DNA of 56,346 nucleotides from MGBC163016 sp964649145 (GCA_964649145.1 CAZYOQ010000008.1:1-56346); one strand, 5' to 3'. Shown: positions 25,772 through 34,853, counted from the first letter of the stretch. The notes: generated from the sequence alone by a model not told the origin. Made by a program: numbers and translations.

Positions 25772-26854
25772 ATGCACATAGACATAAATACAAGATTCAT
25801 CATGCTTATTGGCACACCGTTGCACCAGTCGTTTGCAGCAAGAATGCAGAATGCCGCGTATAAGGCGGCAGGGCTGAACATGCGCTACTTCTATAACGAG
25901 GCCGACAGCACTCACCTTCGCGAGATACTTGACGGTCTTCGTTACACATCATCATTTGCAGGAGCGGCTATCACTCGCCCCAACAAGGTCACAATAATGA
26001 AATACCTTGACGAGCTTGATCCTCTTTGCAAGAAAATGGGCTCTTGCAATACCGTGGTGAAAGACAAAGATGGACTCTTGATTGGGCACAACACAGATGG
26101 CACTGGCTTTTATGAATCGTTTTTGACCGAAGGCGGTTTCCCAGCTGAAGGAAAGCGCTTTTTTTGTATAGGCGCGGGAGGTGCCGGACGCGCCATTTGC
26201 GCAACACTGGCTAACGAGGGCGCTAAAACCATCTACATAACCGACATTATGGGCGAAAGCGCACAAAGTGTTGCAAATGATATAAACACAAATTTCGGAA
26301 ATGGGAATATAAACAGCCCTACAGAGGGCGCAAATACACAATCTGCCCCCGATGATTCCTCTACCCGCAGCACTCAAGAGCAAGCATCCCAAGATCCCTC
26401 TGTCGAAGACGTGGCTGTACACGTTGCGTTCGGGGATTTTTCTTGCGTAGACATCTGCGACTGTGTGATCAACGCTTCGGGCATTGGAATGGGCGCAACG
26501 CTTGGAATGACGCCTTTACCGCCCGAACATATTCACCCAGATCAATTCTTCTTCGACGCGTGCTACAACCCAAAGAAGACACAATTCCTCAAGAATGCTG
26601 AAAAGGCTGGCTGCAAGACCCTAAACGGACTTGGAATGTCGCTTCACCAAGGAGCAAAACAGATAAAGCTTTGGACAGGGCAAGACGCTCCACTAGAAGT
26701 CATGCGCAAGGAACTCGAGACAATCTTAAGCGAACTTGCCGCTACAGATCGTTTAGCCGACGAACCACAAAGCACAAGAAGCGCACTTGAGGAAATGGGA
26801 TTTGATTTAAAGAATCCGCGCCCCCTTTTCAATATGGAAAATGGAAAGGAATAA
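25772..26854 (+). CDS. Shikimate/quinate dehydrogenase-like oxidoreductase with linker insertion
   Basis: Member of the AroE/YdiB family, which oxidise or reduce shikimate- or quinate-type ring acids. Family residues present are Ser20, Lys72 and Asp109 (catalytic pair), Asn93, the GAGGAG dinucleotide loop (134-139) and Gln293. Asp158 follows the second Rossmann strand where NADP enzymes usually have an Arg-containing motif, so NAD use is inferred. The second substrate serine of AroE is replaced by Ala22, suggesting a different ligand. Residues 172-212 are a low-complexity Asn/Ser/Thr/Gln insert. It begins an operon with a TRAP transporter, so a catabolic role is likelier than aromatic amino acid synthesis. 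Confidence 0.82.
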   Translation: MHIDINTRFIMLIGTPLHQSFAARMQNAAYKAAGLNMRYFYNEADSTHLREILDGLRYTSSFAGAAITRPNKVTIMKYLDELDPLCKKMGSCNTVVKDKDGLLIGHNTDGTGFYESFLTEGGFPAEGKRFFCIGAGGAGRAICATLANEGAKTIYITDIMGESAQSVANDINTNFGNGNINSPTEGANTQSAPDDSSTRSTQEQASQDPSVEDVAVHVAFGDFSCVDICDCVINASGIGMGATLGMTPLPPEHIHPDQFFFDACYNPKKTQFLKNAEKAGCKTLNGLGMSLHQGAKQIKLWTGQDAPLEVMRKELETILSELAATDRLADEPQSTRSALEEMGFDLKNPRPLFNMENGKE

Positions 26855-26857
26855 CAT

Positions 26858-27442
26858 ATGAGAAAGGCCATACGCTGGCTGGATCTTCATTTTGAAGAAT
26901 CCATACTTGTTTTTCTACTAGCGGTAATTGCCTGTGTGGAACTGCTGCAAGTTATCGCAAGAAACATTCCTCTTCTGCCATCGCTTACTTGGGCAGAAGA
27001 GCTTTGTAGGTTCGCCTGGATAGCCACGGTGTTCCTATCGCTTCCTTACACCATTCGCACAAGCAATATCCTTCGCGTTAGCGCCTTGATTGATGCGCTT
27101 CCCGCAATGCTTCACAATCTGCTAAACATAATCGTTGACGTGGTCATTTTCGCTATGATGGCAGTGCTTAGCTTCGCAAGCGTCCAAGTGCTTGAGCAAA
27201 TAGTCATATCAGGCGAAACATCACCTGCAATGCTTTGGCCTATGTGGATAATGTATGCGATCGTACTTATCGGCTTTCTTGCTGGAGCACTAAGAAGCGC
27301 CCAGATGTTTGTAATACATATAATCCACTTCAACGAGCGTCCCATCACAGAGCTCGAAAAACTTCAACAAGAGGATGCTGCTGAAGAGTTCGTGGTACCG
27401 GCAACACTGGACGAAGCCTCGTCTGTAGGAGGCGAGCGCTAA
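26858..27442 (+). CDS. TRAP transporter small permease (DctQ type)
   Basis: Small membrane subunit of a tripartite ATP-independent periplasmic transporter. Four hydrophobic segments cover residues 10-150; LLPSLTWAEELCRFAWIATVFL is the DctQ signature region. Residues after 155 form an acidic cytoplasmic tail. ATG at 26858 follows AAAGGA and lies 3 bp past the dehydrogenase stop; the gene overlaps the large permease by one base (TAATG). It bridges the large permease in solute uptake driven by an ion gradient. Confidence 0.88.
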   Translation: MRKAIRWLDLHFEESILVFLLAVIACVELLQVIARNIPLLPSLTWAEELCRFAWIATVFLSLPYTIRTSNILRVSALIDALPAMLHNLLNIIVDVVIFAMMAVLSFASVQVLEQIVISGETSPAMLWPMWIMYAIVLIGFLAGALRSAQMFVIHIIHFNERPITELEKLQQEDAAEEFVVPATLDEASSVGGER

Positions 27443-28728
27443 TGCCAGCTGTACTTCTATTCGGCGTTTTCCTTATCTGCATAGCGTTATCGGTGCCAAT
27501 TGGCATCGCGATGGTCGCCGGCACTGTCACACCAATTGCCATAACAGGCTACGGCGGAAGCCTCACCCAGCTCGTATTCAACACTTTCTCTGGAGCCAAT
27601 TCCACACCAATTTTGGCCGTACCGCTATTCATTTTCGCAGGCATCATAATGGCCGAAGGCGGAATATCCAAAAAGCTGTTCAGCTTCTTTGCGTATTTTG
27701 TAGGGCGTCTGCCTGGAGGAATTCCTTGCGCAGTCATAATGACATGCTTGTTTTATGGGGCGATATCGGGATCAGGACCGGCTACTGCGGCATCGGTTGG
27801 CGCCATGTGTGTGCCTTTCATGGTAAGCCTTGGATATGACCGCACTTGGAGCTCTGGAATGGTAGCTGTTGCAGGAGGTTTGGGTGTAATTATTCCGCCG
27901 TCTATCCCCTTTGTTCTTTATTCGCTTGCTACAGGGGTTTCCACAGGAGCTCTTTTCTTGGGCGGCATCTTGCCTGGTATCTTGATAGCCCTTTGCATGA
28001 TGGTCTATGCAGTAATCCATTGCATGCGCAAAGGAGAAGACCGCGCACTTGTGAAGAAGACAATGGACGATTTGCACGCGAAAGGCTTCGGGAGGCTTTT
28101 CCTAGACAGCCTGCCAGCGCTTCTTTGCCCGATCATCGTTCTTGGCGGAATTTACGGCGGGCTTGTCACGCCTACAGAGGCTGCATGCGTAAGCGTCTTC
28201 TACGCGCTAATCGTCTCACTTTTCGTCTACAAAACCATAAAGTTGCCAGATGTATTAACTATTATGAAAAGCTCGGTGAAAACGTACGCAGGCCTTGCCT
28301 TTGTGCTAGCATTCGCGACAGCGCTAGGACGGGTATTGGCTCTAACGGGAGCCACCAATACCATCACGGAATTCATAACAGGTAATTTCTCGAACCTTTG
28401 GCTTGCCGTCACAGTGTTGGTCATCCTGTTTTTGCTACTTGGCATGGTCATGGACACAGGACCTGCGATTATCATTCTTGCCCCAATACTTCTTCCTGCC
28501 ATGGAGGCTATGGGAATGGATCCGGTACACTTCGGCGTTATTTTGGTGTGCTGCCTTTCAGTTGGGTTGGCAACACCTCCATTTGGCTTAAACCTTTTTG
28601 TGGTTGGCAACCTCTCACACGAAAAACCTATGACCATAGCTGCAAAATCGGTTCCCTTCTTGGCTGCTTTTGCTGTTGCGTTGATACTGGTTATATACAT
28701 TCCGTGGTTTTCCGTGGCGTTTCTGTAG
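27442..28728 (+). CDS. TRAP transporter large permease (DctM type)
   Basis: Membrane channel subunit of the TRAP transporter, with about twelve hydrophobic segments in 428 residues. Family stretches include VPLFIFAGIIMAEGGISKK, MTCLFYGAISGSGPATAASVG, IIPPSIPFVLY and GLVTPTEAACVSVFYAL. It is the ion-coupled transport unit that receives substrate from the DctP protein. It starts within the small permease stop codon, which implies translational coupling. The pairing with a shikimate-dehydrogenase-like enzyme suggests a cyclic carboxylic acid as substrate. Confidence 0.93.
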   Translation: MPAVLLFGVFLICIALSVPIGIAMVAGTVTPIAITGYGGSLTQLVFNTFSGANSTPILAVPLFIFAGIIMAEGGISKKLFSFFAYFVGRLPGGIPCAVIMTCLFYGAISGSGPATAASVGAMCVPFMVSLGYDRTWSSGMVAVAGGLGVIIPPSIPFVLYSLATGVSTGALFLGGILPGILIALCMMVYAVIHCMRKGEDRALVKKTMDDLHAKGFGRLFLDSLPALLCPIIVLGGIYGGLVTPTEAACVSVFYALIVSLFVYKTIKLPDVLTIMKSSVKTYAGLAFVLAFATALGRVLALTGATNTITEFITGNFSNLWLAVTVLVILFLLLGMVMDTGPAIIILAPILLPAMEAMGMDPVHFGVILVCCLSVGLATPPFGLNLFVVGNLSHEKPMTIAAKSVPFLAAFAVALILVIYIPWFSVAFL

Positions 28729-28792
28729 AACTTGGAAGGTGCTTTGAAGATAAAACCCGTCTTGCCGTCTTATATAGGGGGATGAAACATAG

Positions 28793-29887
28793 GTGAAGTG
28801 GACAGCGAAAGAAAAGACCGCTACTGCAATTGGCAGCGTGCTGATACTTGCGCTAGCGGCGCTCATAGCATGGGGAGCACTAAGTGCTGGCAGTAACGAT
28901 GCCCTGGCTGACGTACCTGATGAATACAAAGACCTTCCCACAACAATGCTTATAGGAGCCGATTCGGCTGGGAAGGATTCAGCAGGGCAGCTCTTCGGTC
29001 AGCTTGTAGCCCAGCAAGTCGAATCAATCACAGGTGGCAAGCTCAAGATTGACTACCATGCAAACGGCGACCTTGGAGGCGACTCCGACTTACTTCGCCA
29101 AGTGCAATATAACGACATACAACTTCTGGTTTGCCAAACGGCTCCGATGGTGTCGTTTGTGCCCGAAATGGCAGTCTTTGACCTACCGATGGTCTTTGCA
29201 TCTTCTAGTGGAGACGAAATCGATTCTGTTCTAAACGGAAACGGGCAGTTTCGAACGGGGCTCGAGCAGGCCTACCAAGCCTCTGGACTTCACCTGCTAG
29301 GCTTCCTGCAAAACGCCACCTTCCGCTTGACCACATCGAACAAAGAGTTGAAAAGCTTAGACGATTTTGCCGGGCTGCAAATTCGAACAATGGAAAACTC
29401 CAATCATATGGCATTTTGGCAAGCGATAAAGGCCGAACCTACTCCCCTTGCCTGGTCAGAGCTTTACATATCGCTGCAAAACGGCACTGTTGATGCCGAG
29501 GAGAATGCCGCCGATTCTATCTTGGGAGCGTCTTTTCAAGAGGTGCAGAAATACCTAGCGTGTACTAACCACATTCTGTATTGCAACCAGATATGCATTA
29601 ATGAAGACGCTTGGAAAGACCTTGATCCGGCATACCAAAACGCGCTCGCACAAGCAGTCGAAGAAGCGATATCCCAGATGCGCCCTATCATGGAGCAGAT
29701 CGATACCGAAAGTAAAGAATCTCTCACAAATGGCGGGATGGAACTTATCGAATACACACCTGAATTCTTCGACGAGGTTGTATCGCTTGACAGCGTACAA
29801 GCTCTTTACGCAACAATAGACGATCAAACAGGAGGCCTTGGAACCACCCTCCAAAGCGAGCTTCACGAACAAGGTAAGAGCCAGTAA
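28793..29887 (+). CDS. TRAP transporter solute-binding protein (DctP type)
   Basis: Extracellular substrate-capture component. An N-terminal hydrophobic helix (residues 10-32) either anchors the protein or is cleaved. The fold markers are VESITGGKLKIDYHANGDLGG near residue 75 and LQIRTMENSNHMAFWQAIKAEP, whose Arg in TRAP proteins binds the carboxylate of the ligand, followed by SELYISLQNGTVDAEENA. The start is GTG at 28793 with a purine-rich GGGGG stretch 11 bases upstream; no better start is seen. The ligand is unknown; an organic acid handled by the upstream dehydrogenase is the natural guess. Confidence 0.9.
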   Translation: MKWTAKEKTATAIGSVLILALAALIAWGALSAGSNDALADVPDEYKDLPTTMLIGADSAGKDSAGQLFGQLVAQQVESITGGKLKIDYHANGDLGGDSDLLRQVQYNDIQLLVCQTAPMVSFVPEMAVFDLPMVFASSSGDEIDSVLNGNGQFRTGLEQAYQASGLHLLGFLQNATFRLTTSNKELKSLDDFAGLQIRTMENSNHMAFWQAIKAEPTPLAWSELYISLQNGTVDAEENAADSILGASFQEVQKYLACTNHILYCNQICINEDAWKDLDPAYQNALAQAVEEAISQMRPIMEQIDTESKESLTNGGMELIEYTPEFFDEVVSLDSVQALYATIDDQTGGLGTTLQSELHEQGKSQ

Positions 29888-30420
29888 TGTATTACTTCAC
29901 CGAATATGAGTCTCCCGTAGGAATTCTTACTTTAGTAAGTAACGATCACGCCGTTTGTGGCTTGTGGTTTGAAACGCACCGCTATATGTACCAAACACTT
30001 GGGTGTGAACCTGTTCGAAACGATAGCAACCCTATACTTAAAGAGCTAGCCAGCTGGCTTGATGCCTACTTTGCAAATAAACGTCCCGCTATTGGTGATC
30101 TCTCGCTTGAACCAAGCGGCTCCGATTTCAGACAAGAGGTCTGGCATGCCTTATGCAAGATCCCCTACGGCGAAACCCTAACCTATGGCGAGTTATCGGA
30201 AGAGATCAAACGCATACGCGGAAAGGCATCGCCAAGGTGTATTGGAGGAGCTGTCGGGCACAACCCTATAGGCATCGTAGTGCCGTGTCACCGTGTTGTG
30301 GGCGCCAATGGAAGCCTTACTGGCTTTGGTGGGGGTATCGACAAGAAAGTGGCTTTACTCTCTCACGAAGGCGTTGACATGCGCAAATTCTTCGTGCCTA
30401 CCAAGAAAACGGCTTTATAG
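29887..30420 (+). CDS. ogt: Methylated-DNA-protein-cysteine methyltransferase
   Basis: Suicide repair enzyme that takes methyl groups from O6-methylguanine in DNA onto its own cysteine. The active site PCHRV has Cys134; the DNA-binding helix lies in YGETLTYGELSEEI and CIGGAVGHNPIGIVVP. Length, 177 residues, is normal for Ogt. Its ATG overlaps the TRAP binding-protein stop by one base, so it is cotranscribed with the transporter, an arrangement without an obvious functional reason. A good terminator follows at 30463. Confidence 0.94.
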   Translation: MYYFTEYESPVGILTLVSNDHAVCGLWFETHRYMYQTLGCEPVRNDSNPILKELASWLDAYFANKRPAIGDLSLEPSGSDFRQEVWHALCKIPYGETLTYGELSEEIKRIRGKASPRCIGGAVGHNPIGIVVPCHRVVGANGSLTGFGGGIDKKVALLSHEGVDMRKFFVPTKKTAL

Positions 30421-30456
30421 CCCACAAAACCTTCTGCCTAGCCCAAAAATAGCCTA
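30418..30456 (+). repeat. Degenerate TAGCCYA repeats starting at the ogt stop
   Basis: TAGCCCA occurs at 30418 (the stop codon itself) and 30439, and TAGCCTA at 30450, each followed by an A-rich stretch. This is short and could be chance, but it matches the stop-spanning repeat pattern seen at other genes here. Confidence 0.35.
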
Positions 30457-30462
30457 AACACA

Positions 30463-30495
30463 AAAAGGGGCTGCATCTTTTCTTGCAACCCCTTT
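30463..30495. terminator. Bidirectional terminator between ogt and groEL
   Basis: AAAGGGG-C-TGCA pairs with TGCA-A-CCCCTTT around the loop TCTTTTCT. Reading toward lower coordinates the stem is followed by TTTTTG, a proper U tract for groEL; reading the other way it is followed by TTTC, serving the TRAP-ogt operon. Confidence 0.85.
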
Positions 30496-30522
30496 CAAAT
30501 TTAGATTGTAAGCGACTTGGCT

Positions 30523-32151
30523 TTAGTACATTCCGCCGCCACCGCCCATGGCTCCAGCTAGCTCAGAGAGATCTGGACCTTCTTTTGGAATCTCGTTGAT
30601 AGTAGCCTCGGTGATGAGAATCAAGCTAGCTACAGATGCAGCAGATTGCAAAGCTGTGCGAGTAACCTTTACAGGGTCGTTCACGCCCATAGCGACCATG
30701 TCGCCCCATTCGCCGGTCTTGTAATCGCGGCCTTGACCCTTCTTGGCCTTTTTGACCTCGGCAACCTCAACCGAGCCCTCATAACCTGCATTTTCGGCAA
30801 TTGCACGAAGCGGAGCCTCAAGAGCACGGCGAATGATGTCAACACCAATTTGCTCATCTGGGTCAACCTTGAGCTTATCAAGTGCCGGAATCACGTTGAT
30901 TAGCGCAACACCGCCGCCTGCTACGATGCCTTCCTCGACTGCCGCACGAGTCGCTTGGAGAGCATCCTCAATACGGGACTTCTTCTCTTTAAGCTCAGAT
31001 TCTGTAGCAGCCCCAACCTTAAGCACTGCAACGCCACCAGAAAGTTTGGAGAGACGCTCTTGCAGCTTCTCACGGTCGAAGTCAGAATCTGTACGATCAA
31101 TCTCGGCTCTGATCTGGTCGATGCGAGCCTTGATTTCGGATTTCTTACCAGCGCCATCAACAATGAGCATATTGTCTTTGTCGACCTTAACAGTTTTAGC
31201 TGTGCCCATCATATCGATTGTGGCATCGGCAAGCGTCATGCCGAAATCCTTGTCGATGACCTGTGCACCTGTGACAGTAGCGATGTCCTCAAGGATACGC
31301 TTACGACGGTCGCCAAAACCTGGAGCTTTCACAGCAACAACATTCAAGGTGCCGCGCAGTTTGTTCAGAAGAAGCGTAGCAAGTGCTTCGCCGTCAACGT
31401 CTTCTGCCACCAAGAAAAGCGGGCGGCTAGAACGCATGACCTCTTCTAGCAGAGGAATGAAATCTTGGACGTTAGAGATTTTCTGGTCGGTAAGCAGGAT
31501 GTATGGATCCTTAAGAACGGCTTCCATCTTCTCCATGTCGGTTGCCATATAAGGAGAAATATAGCCGCGGTCATACTGCATGCCCTCGACAATATCCATC
31601 TCAAGACCAAATGTTTGCGACTCCTCGACGCTAATTGCGCCATCCTTGCCTACAGCGGTCATAGCCTCAGCGATCTTTTCGCCGATAGTGGCATCGCCTG
31701 CAGAAATTGTTCCGACGTTGGCAATCTGTTCTTTTGTGGAAACCTTCTTCGAAGATTTCTTGATTGCATCAACGGCCGCCTCAGTCGCAGTCTCAATGCC
31801 GCGACGGATTGCTAGCGAGTCGGAGCCTGCAGTCACGTTCTTAAGGCCTTCAGAAACAATAACGTCAGCAAGAAGAGTGGCAGTTGTGGTGCCATCGCCT
31901 GCAACATCGTTGGTCTTAACAGCAACCTCGCGAACAAGCTGTGCACCCATGTTTTCAATCGGGTCTTCTAGGTCGATCTCTTTGGCGACTGTAACGCCAT
32001 CATTGGTAATGGTTGGCGCGCCATAAGACTTTTCGAGTGCAACATAGCGTCCCTTAGGGCCAAGAGTTACCTTGACCGCATCAGAAAGCTTGGAGACGCC
32101 TGATGCAAGCTTTGCGCGAGCATCAACGTCAAATTTGATTTCTTTTGCCAT
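30523..32151 (-). CDS. groEL: Chaperonin GroEL (60 kDa)
   Basis: ATP-driven folding chamber subunit that assembles as a 14-mer with GroES. The 542-residue sequence is canonical: DGVTVAKEIDLEDP, the nucleotide-binding NDVAGDGTTTATLLA, and the C terminus with a Gly-rich tail ending GGGGGMY. It is the second gene after groES, 94 bp downstream, and shares its CIRCE-controlled promoter; no separate CIRCE lies in the gap. ATG at 32151 has AAAGGA upstream. Confidence 0.98.
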   Translation of the reverse strand: MAKEIKFDVDARAKLASGVSKLSDAVKVTLGPKGRYVALEKSYGAPTITNDGVTVAKEIDLEDPIENMGAQLVREVAVKTNDVAGDGTTTATLLADVIVSEGLKNVTAGSDSLAIRRGIETATEAAVDAIKKSSKKVSTKEQIANVGTISAGDATIGEKIAEAMTAVGKDGAISVEESQTFGLEMDIVEGMQYDRGYISPYMATDMEKMEAVLKDPYILLTDQKISNVQDFIPLLEEVMRSSRPLFLVAEDVDGEALATLLLNKLRGTLNVVAVKAPGFGDRRKRILEDIATVTGAQVIDKDFGMTLADATIDMMGTAKTVKVDKDNMLIVDGAGKKSEIKARIDQIRAEIDRTDSDFDREKLQERLSKLSGGVAVLKVGAATESELKEKKSRIEDALQATRAAVEEGIVAGGGVALINVIPALDKLKVDPDEQIGVDIIRRALEAPLRAIAENAGYEGSVEVAEVKKAKKGQGRDYKTGEWGDMVAMGVNDPVKVTRTALQSAASVASLILITEATINEIPKEGPDLSELAGAMGGGGGMY

Positions 32152-32245
32152 CTGAGTTCCTTTCTATTGCCGCTTGTGCTGTCCAAAACCTCGTTTGATT
32201 TGAATGACAGCTTGCGGGCTTCAGTTTAAATAGTGGGTACCGTTG

Positions 32246-32536
32246 TTATTTTTCGATCACAGCATAGATGTCGTCGGCGCGAACGATCAAAACATCTTCG
32301 TCGTCGCAAGTAATCTCGTTTCCGCCATATTTGCTATAAACCACGCGATCGCCTTTCTTAACCGGCATCGGCAAGTATTTGCCGTCCTTGTCCTGCTTGC
32401 CAGGGCCTACTTCTAAAACTGTACCGGTTTGTGGCTTTTCTTTTGTGTCGCTTGCCAAGAATAGACCCGATGAAGTGGTTGTCTCGGCCTCATCTTGCTT
32501 GATGATGACGCGATCGCCTAGCGGCTTTAGATTCAT
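32246..32536 (-). CDS. groES: Co-chaperonin GroES
   Basis: Seven-subunit lid of the GroEL chamber. The 96-residue protein has the usual start LKPLGDRVIIKQDEAE, the mobile loop TTSSGLFLASDTKEKPQ that contacts GroEL, and the closing VLIVRADDIYAVIE. GGAAGG stands seven bases before the ATG. It is first in the groESL operon, directly after the CIRCE element. Confidence 0.97.
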   Translation of the reverse strand: MNLKPLGDRVIIKQDEAETTTSSGLFLASDTKEKPQTGTVLEVGPGKQDKDGKYLPMPVKKGDRVVYSKYGGNEITCDDEDVLIVRADDIYAVIEK

Positions 32537-32588
32537 AACGCATCCTTCCTTTCGCTTATCGTCAGCGTTATTTCTTTGGTTCGAAAGT

Positions 32589-32615
32589 TTAGCACTCTAA
32601 GCAATTGAGTGCTAA
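32589..32615 (-). promoter_or_regulatory. CIRCE operator (HrcA site) for groESL
   Basis: TTAGCACTC, nine spacer bases, GAGTGCTAA: a perfect match to the CIRCE consensus, 53 bp before the groES start. HrcA binds it and releases it on heat shock. No hrcA gene is in the window. A partial half-site TTAGCACAT at 32629-32637 sits just beyond it, in the promoter. Confidence 0.95.
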
Positions 32616-32625
32616 CGACTAAAGT

Positions 32626-32653
32626 ATGTTAGCACATATGATTAGGAAAGCAA
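32626..32653 (-). promoter_or_regulatory. groESL promoter
   Basis: On the minus strand TTGCTT, 16 bases and TAACAT form a plausible sigma-70 type promoter; transcription would start at the edge of CIRCE, so HrcA binding would block it. Confidence 0.6.
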
Positions 32654-32735
32654 CACACCTGCGCGCATATATGAAAGATTATTTGAAAGCGAAAATGATT
32701 GGCTAAAGACAGCCTTGTACCCTTAAGGAACCTTA

Positions 32736-32820
32736 AGTGCATCTAGCGCTACATTCCGAGTAGAACATAGCCTGCTGGATCCAGGCGAAAAGCCAATTCA
32801 GAGTGCATCTAGCGCTACAT
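32736..32820 (-). repeat. Duplicated 3' end of the response-regulator gene
   Basis: The 19-bp sequence AGTGCATCTAGCGCTACAT is present at 32802-32820, spanning the regulator's stop codon, and again 66 bp away at 32736-32754. On the minus strand both copies encode GYVLxGM followed by TAG and the same trailing bases. The outer copy has drifted (GYVLLGM against GYVLPGM) and its preceding residues, ELAFRLDPA, no longer match well. The 66-bp period is in frame. Confidence 0.8.
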
Positions 32821-33513
32821 CCCAGGCAAAACATAGCCCGACTCATATGCAAACACAACCAGTTGAGCACGGTCGTGTGACGAGGTCTTCGACATTATTC
32901 GGGCTATATGGGTTTTCACAGTAGCAGGAGATATGAACAGGCGGGAGGCTATCTCGTCATTTCCAAGCCCTTTGGCAACAAGAGACAAAATCTCTTTTTC
33001 TCTGTCGGTCAAAGACCCCAAGACATTGGCATACTCACTGGCGTTTTTACCATTTGAAACAGAGCACCTAGATGCCGCAAATGTCTCAACTAGGCGCTTC
33101 ATAACGGAAGGCTGAATGAGCGCATCTCCTCTTGCGACTATCTTGATTGCCTCAGCTATATCATCAGGTTCGGCATCTTTTAAAAGAAACCCGCTAGCCC
33201 CTGCATCTAGCGCATCGTAAACATATTCATCAATATCAAAGGTTGTAAGTACTAGGACGTGCGTATCTTTCAGCAGAGGGTTTTCTGTGATATCGCGAGT
33301 GGCTTGGATCCCGTTTTTCTGCGGCATGCGAATATCCATCAAGACAACATCAGGGCGAAGCTTTTGGGCAAGCGATACAGCCTCTTGACCATCTTTTGCC
33401 ATTCCTACTATCTCGAAGTCTGGATAAGTAGACAAAATCGCCTTGTACCCACTTCGAACAAGGTCTTGGTCATCTGCAATGAACACGCTTATCTTATTAT
33501 TGTCATTTAGCAT
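32815..33513 (-). CDS. Response regulator, NarL/LuxR family
   Basis: DNA-binding output protein of a two-component system. Residues 1-125 are a receiver domain with acidic pocket DD (14-15) and phospho-acceptor Asp60 (VLMDIRMP). The C-terminal helix-turn-helix of the GerE type reads LTDREKEILSLVAKGLGNDEIA and ATVKTHIARI. A Ser/Asn-rich linker precedes the helix-turn-helix. It overlaps the sensor-kinase gene by 11 bp. Targets are unknown; the upstream ABC exporter is the likeliest. Its own 3' end has a degraded duplicate downstream. Confidence 0.94.
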   Translation of the reverse strand: MLNDNNKISVFIADDQDLVRSGYKAILSTYPDFEIVGMAKDGQEAVSLAQKLRPDVVLMDIRMPQKNGIQATRDITENPLLKDTHVLVLTTFDIDEYVYDALDAGASGFLLKDAEPDDIAEAIKIVARGDALIQPSVMKRLVETFAASRCSVSNGKNASEYANVLGSLTDREKEILSLVAKGLGNDEIASRLFISPATVKTHIARIMSKTSSHDRAQLVVFAYESGYVLPGM

Positions 33514-34834
33514 CTATCGGAATCCTAATGTCTAAGCTTGTCCCAACTCCGTCGAAGTCATGAACATCAAATTGCGCCGAATCAAACTCGCTGGCATTGT
33601 TTATGACCTTCATTGAGCCGCCTAGCACCTGGGCTCTTTCCCTCATACCAGAAAGCCCATGTCCACCAACGGAAAGTTGCTCACCTGTTATACCCTTGCC
33701 ATCATCCGAGATCACAAGACGCACTTGCCCCTGAGCTGAAGTGTCTCCCAGACCATCATTTTTAGGGTGAGCCATCTCCAAATGTATACTTGCATGTTTC
33801 GCACCAGAATGCCTAGCGATATTGGTAACCGCCTCGCGCGCTATTTTGAACAATGCGACATCTATATGCGAAGCAACTACACCCTTGTCGTATCCCTTGA
33901 TATCAAGCTTGCAGTCTATGTCGAACCCGTGAAGGTATTCGACAAGATCTTGCAAGCTAGATGTTCCCATAACAGGGGTTGTTTCTGCGCCAGCATTTCC
34001 CCTTAGCACACCAACCATGGCTCGCATGTCGGCCAAGGCCTCCTTCGAAATTGTGCGAATCTGGCACACTGCCGAAGATGCTTCTTCGTCGTTTATGCCT
34101 ATCATGCGCTCGGCCACAGCCGCCTGTATGCCTATAGCCGATAGCGAGTGAGCCGTTATATCATGAAGTTCGCGCGCAATTCTAACGCGTTCCTCTTCCA
34201 CACGCCTAAGAGCCTCTGCTTCCTTAGCATGTTCCATTTCTGCTGCTTGAGCCTCTAGAGCGGCAAGTCTTCCAGCTCGAGCATTCAGAGCATACCCTGC
34301 AAATGCAACAGCTACCACCATGCATGAGTTCTGGAAGAGCAGAAGCGAACTTAAGCTAGTAGATCCTGGAGAAAACTGCGTGAGCACAATTGCGAATAGC
34401 GAGATAGCAGAAGCGACCAATGTTTGGGTGGCGCCACGCTCATATGCAAGTGTAAACAACGAGACAAGTACCGGAACCATGGAAAGCGACGTAATCTGAA
34501 AGCCCATATCAAATATCACCCATAAGGCCAAGGTGAATATAAAACACGGCCAGGGTAAACGTCGCCTGAATACCACTATTACGCTCAAGAGCATCGTCGC
34601 GACAATCTCTATAGGGTATATTCCAACGGAATTGATTCCCAAAATCATGCGCGTGAACGGGTCAGGAACAAAAAGATTCGCGGTTAGTGCAAGCTGGATT
34701 ATTCCGAAACCGAAGACGCCAAGTGCGATCACGCAATCTACAAGCCACTCTGTTGCTGTCATTGGAACAGGTGTATAAAGAAAGTCTTTGACCTTGCTAT
34801 TCGTTTCCCTGGATTTGCTGAAACCTTCTGTCAT
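33503..34834 (-). CDS. Sensor histidine kinase, NarL-partner (HisKA_3) type
   Basis: Membrane sensor that phosphorylates the adjacent response regulator. Several hydrophobic segments in residues 25-180 are followed by a coiled coil (LEAQAAEMEHAKEAEALRR), the H-box RIARELHDITAHSLS with its phospho-accepting His near residue 205, and an ATPase domain ending in DDGKGITGE and GHGLSGMRERAQVLGG. I chose the ATG at 34834, 19 bp past the ABC exporter; an upstream start at 34903 would overlap that gene by 50 bp. No extracellular sensor domain is evident, so it may sense membrane stress or the exporter's state. Confidence 0.9.
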   Translation of the reverse strand: MTEGFSKSRETNSKVKDFLYTPVPMTATEWLVDCVIALGVFGFGIIQLALTANLFVPDPFTRMILGINSVGIYPIEIVATMLLSVIVVFRRRLPWPCFIFTLALWVIFDMGFQITSLSMVPVLVSLFTLAYERGATQTLVASAISLFAIVLTQFSPGSTSLSSLLLFQNSCMVVAVAFAGYALNARAGRLAALEAQAAEMEHAKEAEALRRVEEERVRIARELHDITAHSLSAIGIQAAVAERMIGINDEEASSAVCQIRTISKEALADMRAMVGVLRGNAGAETTPVMGTSSLQDLVEYLHGFDIDCKLDIKGYDKGVVASHIDVALFKIAREAVTNIARHSGAKHASIHLEMAHPKNDGLGDTSAQGQVRLVISDDGKGITGEQLSVGGHGLSGMRERAQVLGGSMKVINNASEFDSAQFDVHDFDGVGTSLDIRIPIDAK

Positions 34835-34853
34835 AGACAAGATTCTATAACCA

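Noticed and set aside
30833..31552. 239-codon open frame opposite groEL
   Set aside because: Ser/Thr-rich shadow frame inside a canonical groEL gene.
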